Below, piece by piece: positions 53,110 through 62,069 of a stretch of 64,000 nt of DNA (positions within the stretch are counted from its first letter, which is position 1; the number at the start of each line of letters is the position of its first letter). The translations under genes and the position numbers were made by a program. The stretch lies in assembly GCF_018069805.1 (NCBI RefSeq), contig NZ_JAGPYN010000020.1, positions 1 to 64,000 on the forward strand. The letters are read 5' to 3'. The notes beneath the pieces are model-generated. The model did no database searches. It was not told where the DNA came from and was given only the letters and a program-made list of their open reading frames with translations. Source of the DNA: Pseudoalteromonas ostreae. GTDB lineage: Bacteria > Pseudomonadota > Gammaproteobacteria > Enterobacterales > Alteromonadaceae.

Positions 53110-56109
53110 ATGAAATATTTACCTAAACCTAAATTACTCACCTTATTGCTCAGTGCCCACCTTGGGATTATTAGTTTGGCAGCGCCAGGGCTGTCATATG
53201 CGGCTAAGCCTCATATTCATACTTTTAATATTCCCGCAGGCAAGCTTGATGATAGTTTAAATCAGCTGGCGATTACCGCAGGTATAGAGTTTCATTTAGA
53301 TGCTAGTTTGTCGCAAAAAACCCAAAGCCCTTCATTACAAGGTCGTTATAGTCCTGAGCAGGCTATGAATATTCTACTCTCTAATAGTGGGCTTTATAGT
53401 GTGGTTCAAACAGATGGCTCGTATCGAATTTTAGCTAAAGCTAGCGAAAATAGAATGATATTAGATACCATCAATGTGGCTACTGGAGATAATTATGGTG
53501 TCACTCGTGATGAAGCTGGTAAGCATGCAATTTATGATGACGATATATCAACGGTATATACATCAATAGATGAAATAGAGCGATATAAGGGTAAAGATGC
53601 TGCTGATTTGTTTAAAGGTATGCTCAATATTTACAGCGGTGATGCACGAAATGGTGGGGGTGTTGACCCGAGTATTCGCGGGGTACAAGGACCAGGGCGA
53701 GTGCCATTATCAATAGACGGTACTGAGCAAGCAATTACAGTGTGGCGCGGCTATCGCGGCGTTTCAAATCGTAATTATGTTGATTCAAATTTAATTGGCA
53801 GTATTAAAGCAATAAAAGGCCCTTCACTAACTCCAAATGCACATACTTCAGTTGGTGGGGGGGTACAAGTTAGCACTATTAGTGCTAGCGACGTACTGCT
53901 TGAAGGGGAAACCAGCGGTGGGGGTCTTGTAATGGAAAGTAGTAATAATGCCGTTGCTCCTAAGCTGCCGACTTTATTGACTGGGCAGGATTACAGGGAG
54001 GTGGAAGGTTTCCCGCAAATGACACCTAATTTTGCTTACGGCGACCCTTCTTTATGGAAAGAGATGAGTGGTGATAAAGAAAATAACCCCTTGTCTGGTG
54101 AAGACTATGCTTATCGTTTAGCGCTAGCTACGCGCCAAGATAACTATGAATTACTCGCCGCCTATGCATATCGTAATAAGGGCAACTATTTTAGTGGCAC
54201 CAAAAAATCAGAGTTTTACAATCAGCCTAATGACCAAGAGTTTAATATTACTAAAATGAATCCGCGTTCTTTAGCGCACCGTCAACGACCAGGTTATGAA
54301 GTGCCAAATACATCCAGCGAGTTGGAATCATTTTTACTCAAAGGTGAATTTAATATTAGTGAAAACCAGCAATTAAACCTCGGTGCACGTATCACTAATG
54401 CGCAATACGGTGAAATTATGGCAAGTCGAGCTGGTGACATAGGTGAAAATGGTGAAATGGCACAATGGCCTCTTAGTAAAGTTGAAGCACAAGCCTATAA
54501 CATAAAATATCAGTGGAACCCGAAAAGTAAGTTTATTAACGTCACTTCAAACCTCTGGAGCACTCATACCATTAGCAATACTAACTCTGCCGGTGGGTTC
54601 CCAAATTACGCTAATGCAATATGGGAGTTAGCGGATCCAGATGCAAGCCCAATAATACGTAATACAGCAGTTGCCAATAACCGTGAGAACCGTTTTGGTT
54701 TTGATGTAAGTAACCAAATGATGTTATCAGATGATCTGGAGCTAACTATGTCGGCGCGTTATCAATATCATAAAATTCGCTCAGAAGATGAATATCGCGG
54801 TACAGTCGATGGTTGGAAGCACTGGCCACGTGAGGGCAGACGAGAAGAGCTCGAAGGGCAGTTTAATTTTAAATGGATGCCAACAGATTCGTTAATTTTT
54901 ACTGCCGGTGCGAGTTATAAAAGTTATTGGGCGATTGATGACTTTTTATCAAGCCGAATTGCGGCTGAGGATGAGCGCTTTACGAAAGAGCACTCTGCCG
55001 CTGAAGGGGTATATTTAGAGTATAAAACAGCTTACACAGAAGCGGAACATCAAGAAATAAGGGAGCAAGAGAGAGAACAGTATAGCGATCTTTTCTTAGG
55101 CGATGCTGCAGGCCTTGAAGACTTTTTAAGCTACCTTGAAGATGTCCGAAAAATGAAAAATAAAGTCAATTTAGAGCCTTGGTCACATAATGGTGAGGGT
55201 AAATACCGCAGAGCAAATAATATATGTGTTAACGGTGAATTGAATAACGTAGCTAATTATATAGAAGGCAGTTGTCGCCAAACGGGTGGGCCTGTTAATG
55301 AGTACGATAAGCAAATTGAGGGCGGTAAAAAAAAGGGCAGCCAATGGGCTCCAGCATTTGCTGCAACCTATTTACTTAATGAACATAGTCGAGTGTACAT
55401 ACGTTATACCGAGGGTATCCGCTTCCCGAGTATGTTCGAAAGTACTTTAGGCTTCTCGGCTAATAACAACCCTTACACAGATATTAAACCAGAGCATACC
55501 TATAATTATGAAACTGCGTTTGTACATAACTTTGAACAAGGGGACATTAAATTAACCTACTTTCATCATAAAACAAAAGATGTCATAGAACGCTCAGGTA
55601 ATTTACTTCGCTTTTATAATATTGATAAGCAAACGCTGCAAGGATTTGAGTTTCAAGGCCGCTATGACAATGGTTCTTTTTTTGCTGATTTAAGTTTATC
55701 TCATATGACTAAGAATGAAGTCTGTGATGAAAGCCTTGCAATTACTCAGGACCCTGTCGAGGGCTTAGTTCCAAATTGTGTGCATGCTGGTTTTGCTGGT
55801 GGCTATTTAAGTGATCAAGCTATTCCTAATGACTCTGTTAACTTGAGCCTTGGTGGTCGTTATTTCGAAAATTCCTTAGAAACCGGATTACGAAGTGTTT
55901 ATCTATCAGCCAGTAAAAGTGAAGAGGATCTTGAGCGAGATAAAGCGCTAACTTTTGACGCATACGCAAAGTATATTTGGAGTGATCGCCTTAACGTTGA
56001 GTTAGTAGCCACTAATTTGACCGATCTTTATTATATTGACCCACTGGTTCGTTCGAGCGTTCCAGCTCCTGGTAGAACTGTGAAGTTAAAACTACAAATG
56101 AATTTTTAA
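53110..56109 (+). CDS. TonB-dependent receptor with STN signalling domain (heme/hemophilin receptor candidate)
   Basis: 999 residues. Signal peptide (LLSAHLGIISLAAPGLSYA), STN domain (residues about 35-115: FNIPAGKLDDSLNQLAITAG, LQGRYSPEQAMNILL), plug (residues about 150-270), and an outer-membrane barrel ending LKLQMNF with terminal Phe. STN domains in receptors signal to a FecR-type regulator, and FecI/FecR genes lie downstream. Next to hemophilin-like and Slam genes, it is the likely receptor of the cargo, by analogy with HphR of the Acinetobacter hemophilin locus. Strong AAAGGAAG ribosome site. Confidence 0.93.
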   Translation: MKYLPKPKLLTLLLSAHLGIISLAAPGLSYAAKPHIHTFNIPAGKLDDSLNQLAITAGIEFHLDASLSQKTQSPSLQGRYSPEQAMNILLSNSGLYSVVQTDGSYRILAKASENRMILDTINVATGDNYGVTRDEAGKHAIYDDDISTVYTSIDEIERYKGKDAADLFKGMLNIYSGDARNGGGVDPSIRGVQGPGRVPLSIDGTEQAITVWRGYRGVSNRNYVDSNLIGSIKAIKGPSLTPNAHTSVGGGVQVSTISASDVLLEGETSGGGLVMESSNNAVAPKLPTLLTGQDYREVEGFPQMTPNFAYGDPSLWKEMSGDKENNPLSGEDYAYRLALATRQDNYELLAAYAYRNKGNYFSGTKKSEFYNQPNDQEFNITKMNPRSLAHRQRPGYEVPNTSSELESFLLKGEFNISENQQLNLGARITNAQYGEIMASRAGDIGENGEMAQWPLSKVEAQAYNIKYQWNPKSKFINVTSNLWSTHTISNTNSAGGFPNYANAIWELADPDASPIIRNTAVANNRENRFGFDVSNQMMLSDDLELTMSARYQYHKIRSEDEYRGTVDGWKHWPREGRREELEGQFNFKWMPTDSLIFTAGASYKSYWAIDDFLSSRIAAEDERFTKEHSAAEGVYLEYKTAYTEAEHQEIREQEREQYSDLFLGDAAGLEDFLSYLEDVRKMKNKVNLEPWSHNGEGKYRRANNICVNGELNNVANYIEGSCRQTGGPVNEYDKQIEGGKKKGSQWAPAFAATYLLNEHSRVYIRYTEGIRFPSMFESTLGFSANNNPYTDIKPEHTYNYETAFVHNFEQGDIKLTYFHHKTKDVIERSGNLLRFYNIDKQTLQGFEFQGRYDNGSFFADLSLSHMTKNEVCDESLAITQDPVEGLVPNCVHAGFAGGYLSDQAIPNDSVNLSLGGRYFENSLETGLRSVYLSASKSEEDLERDKALTFDAYAKYIWSDRLNVELVATNLTDLYYIDPLVRSSVPAPGRTVKLKLQMNF

Positions 56110-56145
56110 TTTATTGAATTAACGTAGTTAATTAGCTTAAAAAAT

Positions 56146-56188
56146 AAACCCACAAACTAAATAGTGATTATTTTTTTTGCGGGTTTTT
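56146..56188 (+). terminator. terminator after the TonB receptor
   Basis: AAACCCACAAA (56146-56156) pairs with TTTGCGGGTTT (56176-56186) with one mismatch; a T run follows. It overlaps the second candidate promoter block. Confidence 0.7.
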
Positions 56189-56205
56189 GTTTTTCGTTCG
56201 GTGTA
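56173..56205 (+). promoter_or_regulatory. second candidate ECF promoter, before the hemophilin-like gene
   Basis: TTTTTTGCGG, 12 bases, CGTTCGGTGTA: the same block arrangement as at 53038. Its upstream block also lies inside the terminator arm, so its T and G run may be coincidental; the TTCGGTGTA block is outside the hairpin. Confidence 0.35.
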
Positions 56206-56270
56206 GTTAATGAAAGCACCTTAGTTGTGCTTTTTATTTCATTGATTTTTTATTTAAAAGGAACTGAAAA

Positions 56271-56981
56271 ATGAACAAGTTATTCGCAACACTCGTAGTA
56301 CTTACAACCACTTTTAGCTTTGCTGCTCAAGCAAACTACGCAGGTACTCAAAATGACAATACCAATATTGAAGTAGGAGAGTCTACGGTTAATGGTGGTC
56401 CTCATGTAGCAGGGCGAGCTGGTATTGGCATTGCGGCAATGGGCTCTACTCAACAGAAGATCGATTTTCAGGCGTTATCAGCTTATGCCCAACCAACTAA
56501 CGGTATTCACTCTTTAAGCATGGGTCATGGTGGTACTGGCACATTTAATTTTGCAAAAGTGGGTACTAGCGATGTCTGGTTTGGAGAATGGTCACAAGAT
56601 TTTAACGGTAATGGCAACGACCGCGCAGTATATTATGTTGGTAATAATACCAACACGACAGTACCAGTAAGTGGTATAGCTAGTTATGCAGTTAAAGGAG
56701 TAAATAAGTTCAGTGGTAATAATCAACTTACAGGCGGTTTTACGGCTGATTTTGGTGCGCAGAAGTTAACAGGTAGTCTAGCTAATTCATCTCTTTCATT
56801 AACAGTGAATGCGAACATAACATCATCCACAGCTGCATTTAATGGTACCTCGCTAGCAAATGGTACTTCTCGCGGTGTAGCTACAGGCCATTTCTTTGGT
56901 GCTGATGCTGCGTCACTTGCAGGTATTGCTACTTTTGCAAACCGTCAATTAGATACTGCGTTTGGTGGAACTAAAAAGTAA
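56271..56981 (+). CDS. hemophilin-like Slam-dependent exported protein
   Basis: 236 residues. Sec signal peptide (LFATLVVLTTTFSFAAQA) and no Cys at all, so it is not a lipoprotein and should be released rather than anchored. Residues about 35-130 form the putative ligand-handling domain. The C-terminal part resembles the small barrel that Slam proteins recognise: KFSGNNQLTGGFTADFGAQ, and ATGHFFGADAASLAGIATF, like the FxGpxAxExxGxF pattern of transferrin-binding and hemophilin barrels. Close to the ideal AAAAGGAACTG ribosome site. Family call rests on neighbours and this motif. Confidence 0.8.
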   Translation: MNKLFATLVVLTTTFSFAAQANYAGTQNDNTNIEVGESTVNGGPHVAGRAGIGIAAMGSTQQKIDFQALSAYAQPTNGIHSLSMGHGGTGTFNFAKVGTSDVWFGEWSQDFNGNGNDRAVYYVGNNTNTTVPVSGIASYAVKGVNKFSGNNQLTGGFTADFGAQKLTGSLANSSLSLTVNANITSSTAAFNGTSLANGTSRGVATGHFFGADAASLAGIATFANRQLDTAFGGTKK

Positions 56982-56997
56982 TCGCAATTATTTAGTT

Positions 56998-57019
56998 GGG
57001 GCTAATATTTAGCCCCTTT
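56998..57019 (+). terminator. terminator/attenuator between cargo and Slam genes
   Basis: Perfect 8-bp stem GGGGCTAA / TTAGCCCC with a three-base loop followed by TTTA, placed 17-45 bases after the cargo stop. It would make cargo mRNA more abundant than Slam mRNA. Confidence 0.75.
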
Positions 57020-57042
57020 AATTGAAGCTTTTGAGTATTATT

Positions 57043-58539
57043 ATGAGCCATCAAAATAAAAGTCATTATTACCGTAATACAGTGCAATTATGGGTAGTAA
57101 TGTTAGTGTTGAACTCCCCTCTCTTATCTGCATCAACTGAAACGCGATTTCATTTACAGCAACGTATAGAGCAAAATATCAAGCAAAATGAGCATTCAAT
57201 CGTTGCCGATGCGGCGCATGATTCAGCTAAATCTTCCTCTTTTACAATCAATGGGCAACAAATCCAAGTTAATAACAATGTTCATGAATTAGGCCAAGCA
57301 GTCTATTTTTTAATTCAACATAAGCAATGGCCTGCAGCACAAAATTTGTTATCTCGCTATGTGGCACTAAAAAATTACGATGTAATGCTAGCTCATTATG
57401 CGCAAGGTGCGATTGCTCGATCTGCTGGACGTTTAAACGAAGCTGAGCAGCAACACTTGGCTGTTTTGGCTCAGCAACAAGACTTTTTACCTAGTCAATT
57501 AGAGTTGGCGCGGGTGTTGTTTGATAACAATAAAAATACTGATGCGCTTATATTGTTTGAGCATATTGCTGAGCAGTTACCAAATGACAATTCTAAGGTT
57601 GACGGTGTGCGTCACACTGTAAATAGTTTTATTGATGCGCTTAATTATCGTCAAGCTTGGCGGGGGTCTTTTGCGTTAGGGCCAAGTTTTAGCGATAACT
57701 TAAATCAGTCATCACACAGTTATACGTGTTTGCTTTGGCTGCCGAGCGAAGAATGTTTAATTGAGCGTAAAACTCCGCAGGCTATATCGGGAGAAGGCAT
57801 TGACTTTGATGCAAATATTAGTAAGCGATTTGCTTTTTCTGGTCACCATGGGTTAAGTTTTCGAGGCCTCGCTTATGGCAGTAATTATCTAAGTAACAGT
57901 GAGTATAATGAGCACACTGTGATTGCTAACTTAGGTTATAGCTATCAAACGGCTTATGAGCAATTTTCAGCATCAGGGCAATTTAAATACAATGCATTAG
58001 GTAATAGTACGCTTTACAACGCTGCCGGTATTAAGCTTGATTGGCTAAAAAACCTTTCAAAAAAACTAAATGTAAAACTTGAGCTTGAGATTGAACAGCA
58101 ATCTTATCAACCTCAGCACTACAGTTACCAATCTGGTTCACAAGTAGCAATTTACAATACCCTTTGGTATCAGCTTAACGAGCAATGGCTGCTGTTTGGT
58201 GGATTAGATTACAGTAAAAAAAATAACAGTGAACAGGTACATGCTTACCAATTATTTTCGAGTAGATTTGGTGTCAATAAGCGCTGGGGTAACGGGGTAG
58301 AGACAACTTTATTTGCATCGCTCAGAGCGCGTAAATATGAACAGTATAGTGCTTTATTAGCGCAAAAGCGTAAAGACCTGGAGCAAAATTACACACTGAT
58401 TGTAAGCATACCAAATCTAGCCGTATTTAGCATGACACCAATTTTTACCTTAAATCATACAACGGTTAATAGTAATGTAGATTGGTTATATAGCTATGAT
58501 AAAAACAGTGTCAGTTTGAAGTTTGAGAAAAAGTTCTAA
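57043..58539 (+). CDS. surface lipoprotein assembly modifier (Slam, type XI secretion outer-membrane protein)
   Basis: 498 residues from ATG 57043 (an in-frame TTG start lies 21 bases upstream). Signal peptide around LWVVMLVLNSPLLSAS, then a helical TPR-like domain (residues about 60-200: ALKNYDVMLAHYAQGAIARS, AEQQHLAVLAQQQDFLPSQL), then the 14-strand type C-terminal barrel of DUF560/Slam proteins, ending LKFEKKF with terminal Phe. Slam moves soluble or lipidated cargo through the outer membrane. Cargo gene directly upstream. Confidence 0.88.
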   Translation: MSHQNKSHYYRNTVQLWVVMLVLNSPLLSASTETRFHLQQRIEQNIKQNEHSIVADAAHDSAKSSSFTINGQQIQVNNNVHELGQAVYFLIQHKQWPAAQNLLSRYVALKNYDVMLAHYAQGAIARSAGRLNEAEQQHLAVLAQQQDFLPSQLELARVLFDNNKNTDALILFEHIAEQLPNDNSKVDGVRHTVNSFIDALNYRQAWRGSFALGPSFSDNLNQSSHSYTCLLWLPSEECLIERKTPQAISGEGIDFDANISKRFAFSGHHGLSFRGLAYGSNYLSNSEYNEHTVIANLGYSYQTAYEQFSASGQFKYNALGNSTLYNAAGIKLDWLKNLSKKLNVKLELEIEQQSYQPQHYSYQSGSQVAIYNTLWYQLNEQWLLFGGLDYSKKNNSEQVHAYQLFSSRFGVNKRWGNGVETTLFASLRARKYEQYSALLAQKRKDLEQNYTLIVSIPNLAVFSMTPIFTLNHTTVNSNVDWLYSYDKNSVSLKFEKKF

Positions 58540-58603
58540 AAATACTCTTTATTCACAGGTTAATGTAAAGTCAAACAGAGGTTTGGCTTGAAATGGTGTT
58601 AAT

Positions 58604-58618
58604 TGATATGTATTATCA
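58604..58618 (+). promoter_or_regulatory. candidate Fur box before the sigma factor gene
   Basis: TGATATGTATTATCA is a 15-base near-palindrome matching the 7-1-7 Fur pattern (TGATAAT-N-ATTATCA) at 12 of 14 half-site positions. It lies 32 bases before the GTG start of the sigma gene, where Fur binding would block transcription in iron-rich cells. Confidence 0.6.
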
Positions 58619-58649
58619 TTCGCATTGGCTTTTGTCGGAGTGATACAGA

Positions 58650-59165
58650 GTGATAAGTAATCCTGTCAATATAGCGTGTATTGATGATATGTATAAAAAG
58701 CACAGTAATTGGCTGTCTATGTATATTCAACGCCGCTTAGGTTGTCCTGAAGCCACAGCAGATCTAGTGCAAGATACTTATTTGCGCATGTTAGCAAAAA
58801 CAACATTACCAAGCATGCGAGACTCTCGGCGTTATTTAACGCATATAGCTAAAGGGTTGGTGATAGATTTGTATCGTAAGCGCAATGTAGAAACTGCGTA
58901 CTTAGAATTAATTGCAAATGATCCTATTGCTTCGTCAGCATCTGCTGAGTCTCAGCTACTAATGATTGAAGCACTGACGGAAATAGATAATCTTTTGCAG
59001 CGGTTACCCGAAAAAGTTCGCCAAGCATTATTGATGCGTCAGCTTGAAAACATGAGTTACAAACAAATAGCAAAGCAATTAAATGTTTCTGTGTCGTCGG
59101 TAGAAAAGTACATAGCCAGAGCATTACAAAGTTGCTTAATGGTCAATCTAGACATGTTGTTTTAA
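58650..59165 (+). CDS. FecI-type ECF sigma factor
   Basis: 171 residues from the GTG at 58650 (CGGAG ribosome site upstream; an in-frame ATG at 58689 is an alternative). Region 2: NWLSMYIQRRLGCPEATADL, VQDTYLRMLAK; region 4: LPEKVRQALLMRQLENMSYK, LNVSVSSVEKYIARALQSC. The type is iron-starvation sigma. FecR gene starts two bases after its stop, so the two are one operon. Confidence 0.92.
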   Translation: MISNPVNIACIDDMYKKHSNWLSMYIQRRLGCPEATADLVQDTYLRMLAKTTLPSMRDSRRYLTHIAKGLVIDLYRKRNVETAYLELIANDPIASSASAESQLLMIEALTEIDNLLQRLPEKVRQALLMRQLENMSYKQIAKQLNVSVSSVEKYIARALQSCLMVNLDMLF

Positions 59166-59167
59166 TT

Positions 59168-60106
59168 ATGGCGAAAATATCGCCAGATACAATACAGCAA
59201 GCTGCGGTTTGGATGGCCAGGTTATGGGCTGATGACGTTAATCAACAAGATAAACGTGCTTTTCAAGCTTGGTATGATGCAGAGCCTGAACATGCGATAG
59301 CATGGCAACAGTTAGAACGATTGCAGGAGGCGTTTCACAAGGCACCGCAATCTGAACTTAGTCGTGCAGTATTAACACACAAGAAAAAGGGATTATCACG
59401 GCGGCAATTACTTGTGTTGGGGCTTTTTAGCCTAACGAATCTGGGTTTGATTTTTGCGGGACGAGCAAGCCAGCCTCGTGGACGTGAATATATTACTGCC
59501 GTTGGCGAATTAAAAACCGTTACCCTTAGTGATGGTACGATAATGACTATGAATACAGATACTCGCGTTTATGTTGACTTCGATCAGTCAGTACGAAGAT
59601 TACACTTATTACAAGGCGAAATATCTGTCTCCAGCGCACGTCATACTGCCTCTTTATATGTGACTACGCGAGATGGTAAAGCAGTGCCAATTGGTACACG
59701 CTTTACTGTCAAGCAACAAGAGCACCACACGTTAGTTGCCGTCTATGAAGGGGTTGTGGAGCTGCGACCTGAACAGAGCGTACAGTTACTTAGATTAAAA
59801 GCGACGCAGCAAGCCGCTTTTAATCCAAACAGTATTATGCCAATACAGCATTTGTTTACAACTAAGCCATTATGGCTTGAGCATAAAATACAAGCAAATG
59901 GCAGTAAACTAACCGATTTCATTGCCGATCTTGCTCGTTACCGACGTGGTGTGATAAGTGTTGAACCGCAGCTTGCTAAATATAAAGTTACAGGGACATT
60001 TTCAACATCTGACACAGATAAAACGCTACAGCATTTGAGTGAAATATTGCCTATAGAGATCCACTACCGCTTGCCTTTTTGGCTATCAATTAAAGAACGA
60101 GGTTAA
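59168..60106 (+). CDS. FecR-type anti-sigma/sensor protein
   Basis: 312 residues from ATG 59168. N-terminal cytoplasmic DUF4880-like part (QQAAVWMARLWADDVNQQDK, AEPEHAIAWQQLERL), one membrane span (LLVLGLFSLTNLGLIFAG), FecR domain (ITAVGELKTVTLSDGTIMTM), and a periplasmic C-terminal STN-docking part (TDFIADLARYRRGVISVEPQ). It links the receptor's STN domain to the sigma factor. Two bases from the sigma gene. Confidence 0.92.
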   Translation: MAKISPDTIQQAAVWMARLWADDVNQQDKRAFQAWYDAEPEHAIAWQQLERLQEAFHKAPQSELSRAVLTHKKKGLSRRQLLVLGLFSLTNLGLIFAGRASQPRGREYITAVGELKTVTLSDGTIMTMNTDTRVYVDFDQSVRRLHLLQGEISVSSARHTASLYVTTRDGKAVPIGTRFTVKQQEHHTLVAVYEGVVELRPEQSVQLLRLKATQQAAFNPNSIMPIQHLFTTKPLWLEHKIQANGSKLTDFIADLARYRRGVISVEPQLAKYKVTGTFSTSDTDKTLQHLSEILPIEIHYRLPFWLSIKERG

Positions 60107-60130
60107 AGTGATACGGTTCTATAAATTGAG

Positions 60131-61369
60131 TTATTCATAACGTAATGCATCAATAGGGTTGAGTCTTGCTGCTTTTATCGCAGGAGCTAAGCCAAACACA
60201 ATGCCAATTAATGATGTAAAACCAAATGACAACATTACTGCCCAGCCAGGTATATATGCATCTGGCATACTCGGCACAGAAAGTGAAATAAGTGTCGCAG
60301 CCGCATAACCAATAGCAAGCCCGATTAACCCTCCAAAGAGTGATAAAACCACAGCTTCAACTAAAAATTGCAGCATAATAAAGCCTGGTGTTGCACCTAA
60401 TGCTTTAAGGGTGCCTATGACTCTGGTGCGCTCAGTAACAGATACCAACATAATATTCATTACTCCAATACCACCAACTACTAGGCTGATACCGACGATC
60501 CCAGCTGTGATTGCAGTAGCGCTACCTGTAAATTTATCAACATTAGCACGGGCTTTTTCAGCTGTTTCAAACTCAAAGTCATTTTCTTCACTATCTTTGA
60601 GTTTGTGTAATTGACGTAGGATCCGAGTGATTTTGGCAATAACAAGCTCTTCGTTGCTATCATCTTTGAGCCTAAACATCACTTGTACATTACTGGTACT
60701 ATTTGCACCTTCTAGCGCACTCATGGTACTGATCGGTATATTTATATAATCGTCTTGATCGAAACCAAGCAGGCTTCCTTGTTTTTCGGCTACGCCAATG
60801 ATCCTAAACCATTCACCACCGAGTTTAATATATTCTCCTACTGGATTATCAGGCAAATTAAGCTTTTCAATAATTGACGGGCCTATAAAAGCAACTCGAC
60901 GGCGTTTTTCATCATCTTCTGCGCGAATAAAGCGTCCAAGCTCAGGGAAGGTGCGATAGGCTTTTTGGTAATCTTGCTCTGTGCCCATTACGCGTGATGA
61001 ATGGCTTTTATTACCGTATTCAGCTCCCCCAGAGAAACGCCAAGTAAACATTAATGCAGTGAGTGTTTCGGCTTCTTTTATGCGGGCTTTTAGGGTTAAA
61101 AAATCCGTATAGGTTAATTTAGCATTTTTACCTACCATCTCTTGTTCTAGACTGGTAAAAGCTTTGATCGAAGTAACATCAGGCGCCATATCTGCCAGTT
61201 GGTCATTTATTTGTTTGGTAAACCCTTGCATAACTGCAACCACAGTAATAACCGCCGCAACCCCAATGATGATCCCTAAGCAGGTTAAAGCGCTGCGCAT
61301 TGCATTGGCCTTAATGGCCATTAGTGCTGCTTTTGTGCCTTCCATAATCGCAATGGCAGATTTAAACAT
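60131..61369 (-). CDS. MacB-type ABC transporter permease
   Basis: 412 residues from ATG 61369, which overlaps the stop of the ATPase gene (ATGTTTAA); a longer frame reads into that gene. Four spans with the large periplasmic MacB_PCD domain between the first (LTCLGIIIGVAAVITVVAVM) and the last three; FtsX-type C-terminal spans include GVMNIMLVSVTERTRVIGTL. Works with the ATPase and adaptor upstream to move peptides or toxins across the envelope. Confidence 0.9.
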   Translation of the reverse strand: MFKSAIAIMEGTKAALMAIKANAMRSALTCLGIIIGVAAVITVVAVMQGFTKQINDQLADMAPDVTSIKAFTSLEQEMVGKNAKLTYTDFLTLKARIKEAETLTALMFTWRFSGGAEYGNKSHSSRVMGTEQDYQKAYRTFPELGRFIRAEDDEKRRRVAFIGPSIIEKLNLPDNPVGEYIKLGGEWFRIIGVAEKQGSLLGFDQDDYINIPISTMSALEGANSTSNVQVMFRLKDDSNEELVIAKITRILRQLHKLKDSEENDFEFETAEKARANVDKFTGSATAITAGIVGISLVVGGIGVMNIMLVSVTERTRVIGTLKALGATPGFIMLQFLVEAVVLSLFGGLIGLAIGYAAATLISLSVPSMPDAYIPGWAVMLSFGFTSLIGIVFGLAPAIKAARLNPIDALRYE

Positions 61370-62069
61370 GCTGCTTGTCTCCTTCACTTTTACGCACATC
61401 GCTGACCACTTTGCCATCAACCAAACGAATAACGCGCTGGCAGTGATCGGCAATTTCTTGTTCATGGGTGACTAAAATAATCGTGTGACCTTCACCATGT
61501 AACTCATCAAATAAGGCCATAATCTCGGTCGTGGTTTTACTATCAAGGTTACCGGTTGGCTCATCACCAAGGAGAATGTGTGGTTTGGTAACTAGAGCAC
61601 GAGCAATGGCGACCCGTTGGCGCTGACCGCCTGAGAGTTGACTTGATAGGTGATCGACCTTATCAGCTAAGCCAACACGTTTTAGCGCTTCGAGTGCTTT
61701 TTGTTTACGCTGCTTTGCTGGAATAAAACGATACACTAATGGCTGCATCACATTTTCAAGTGCCGAGGCGCGTGGCAGTAAGTTAAAGCTTTGAAAAATA
61801 AAACCCACACTCTCATTACGTTGATGAGCAAGCTCGGTTTCGGTCATGCTTTTTACCAGTTTATTTTTTAAAAAGTAATCGCCGCTGGTGGGTGTATCTA
61901 AACAGCCTAGTAAATTCATTAAAGTGGACTTACCCGAACCAGAAGGACCAATGATGGCAACGTATTCGTTCTCATTGATCACGACATTTACGTCATCAAG
62001 GGCTTTAAATATCTGTTCACCCATTTTGTATTGCTTGTTGATATGCTCAAGTTTGATCACCGCCGACAT
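61362..62069 (-). CDS. ABC transporter ATP-binding subunit (MacB/LolD type)
   Basis: 235 residues. Walker A GPSGSGKSTLMNLLG, Q loop FIFQSFNLLP, signature LSGGQRQRVAIARAL, Walker B LLGDEPTGNLD, H loop LVTHEQEIAD. Start ATG overlaps the stop of the adaptor gene (TAATG) and its stop overlaps the permease start, so the three are translationally coupled. Confidence 0.94.
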   Translation of the reverse strand: MSAVIKLEHINKQYKMGEQIFKALDDVNVVINENEYVAIIGPSGSGKSTLMNLLGCLDTPTSGDYFLKNKLVKSMTETELAHQRNESVGFIFQSFNLLPRASALENVMQPLVYRFIPAKQRKQKALEALKRVGLADKVDHLSSQLSGGQRQRVAIARALVTKPHILLGDEPTGNLDSKTTTEIMALFDELHGEGHTIILVTHEQEIADHCQRVIRLVDGKVVSDVRKSEGDKQHV

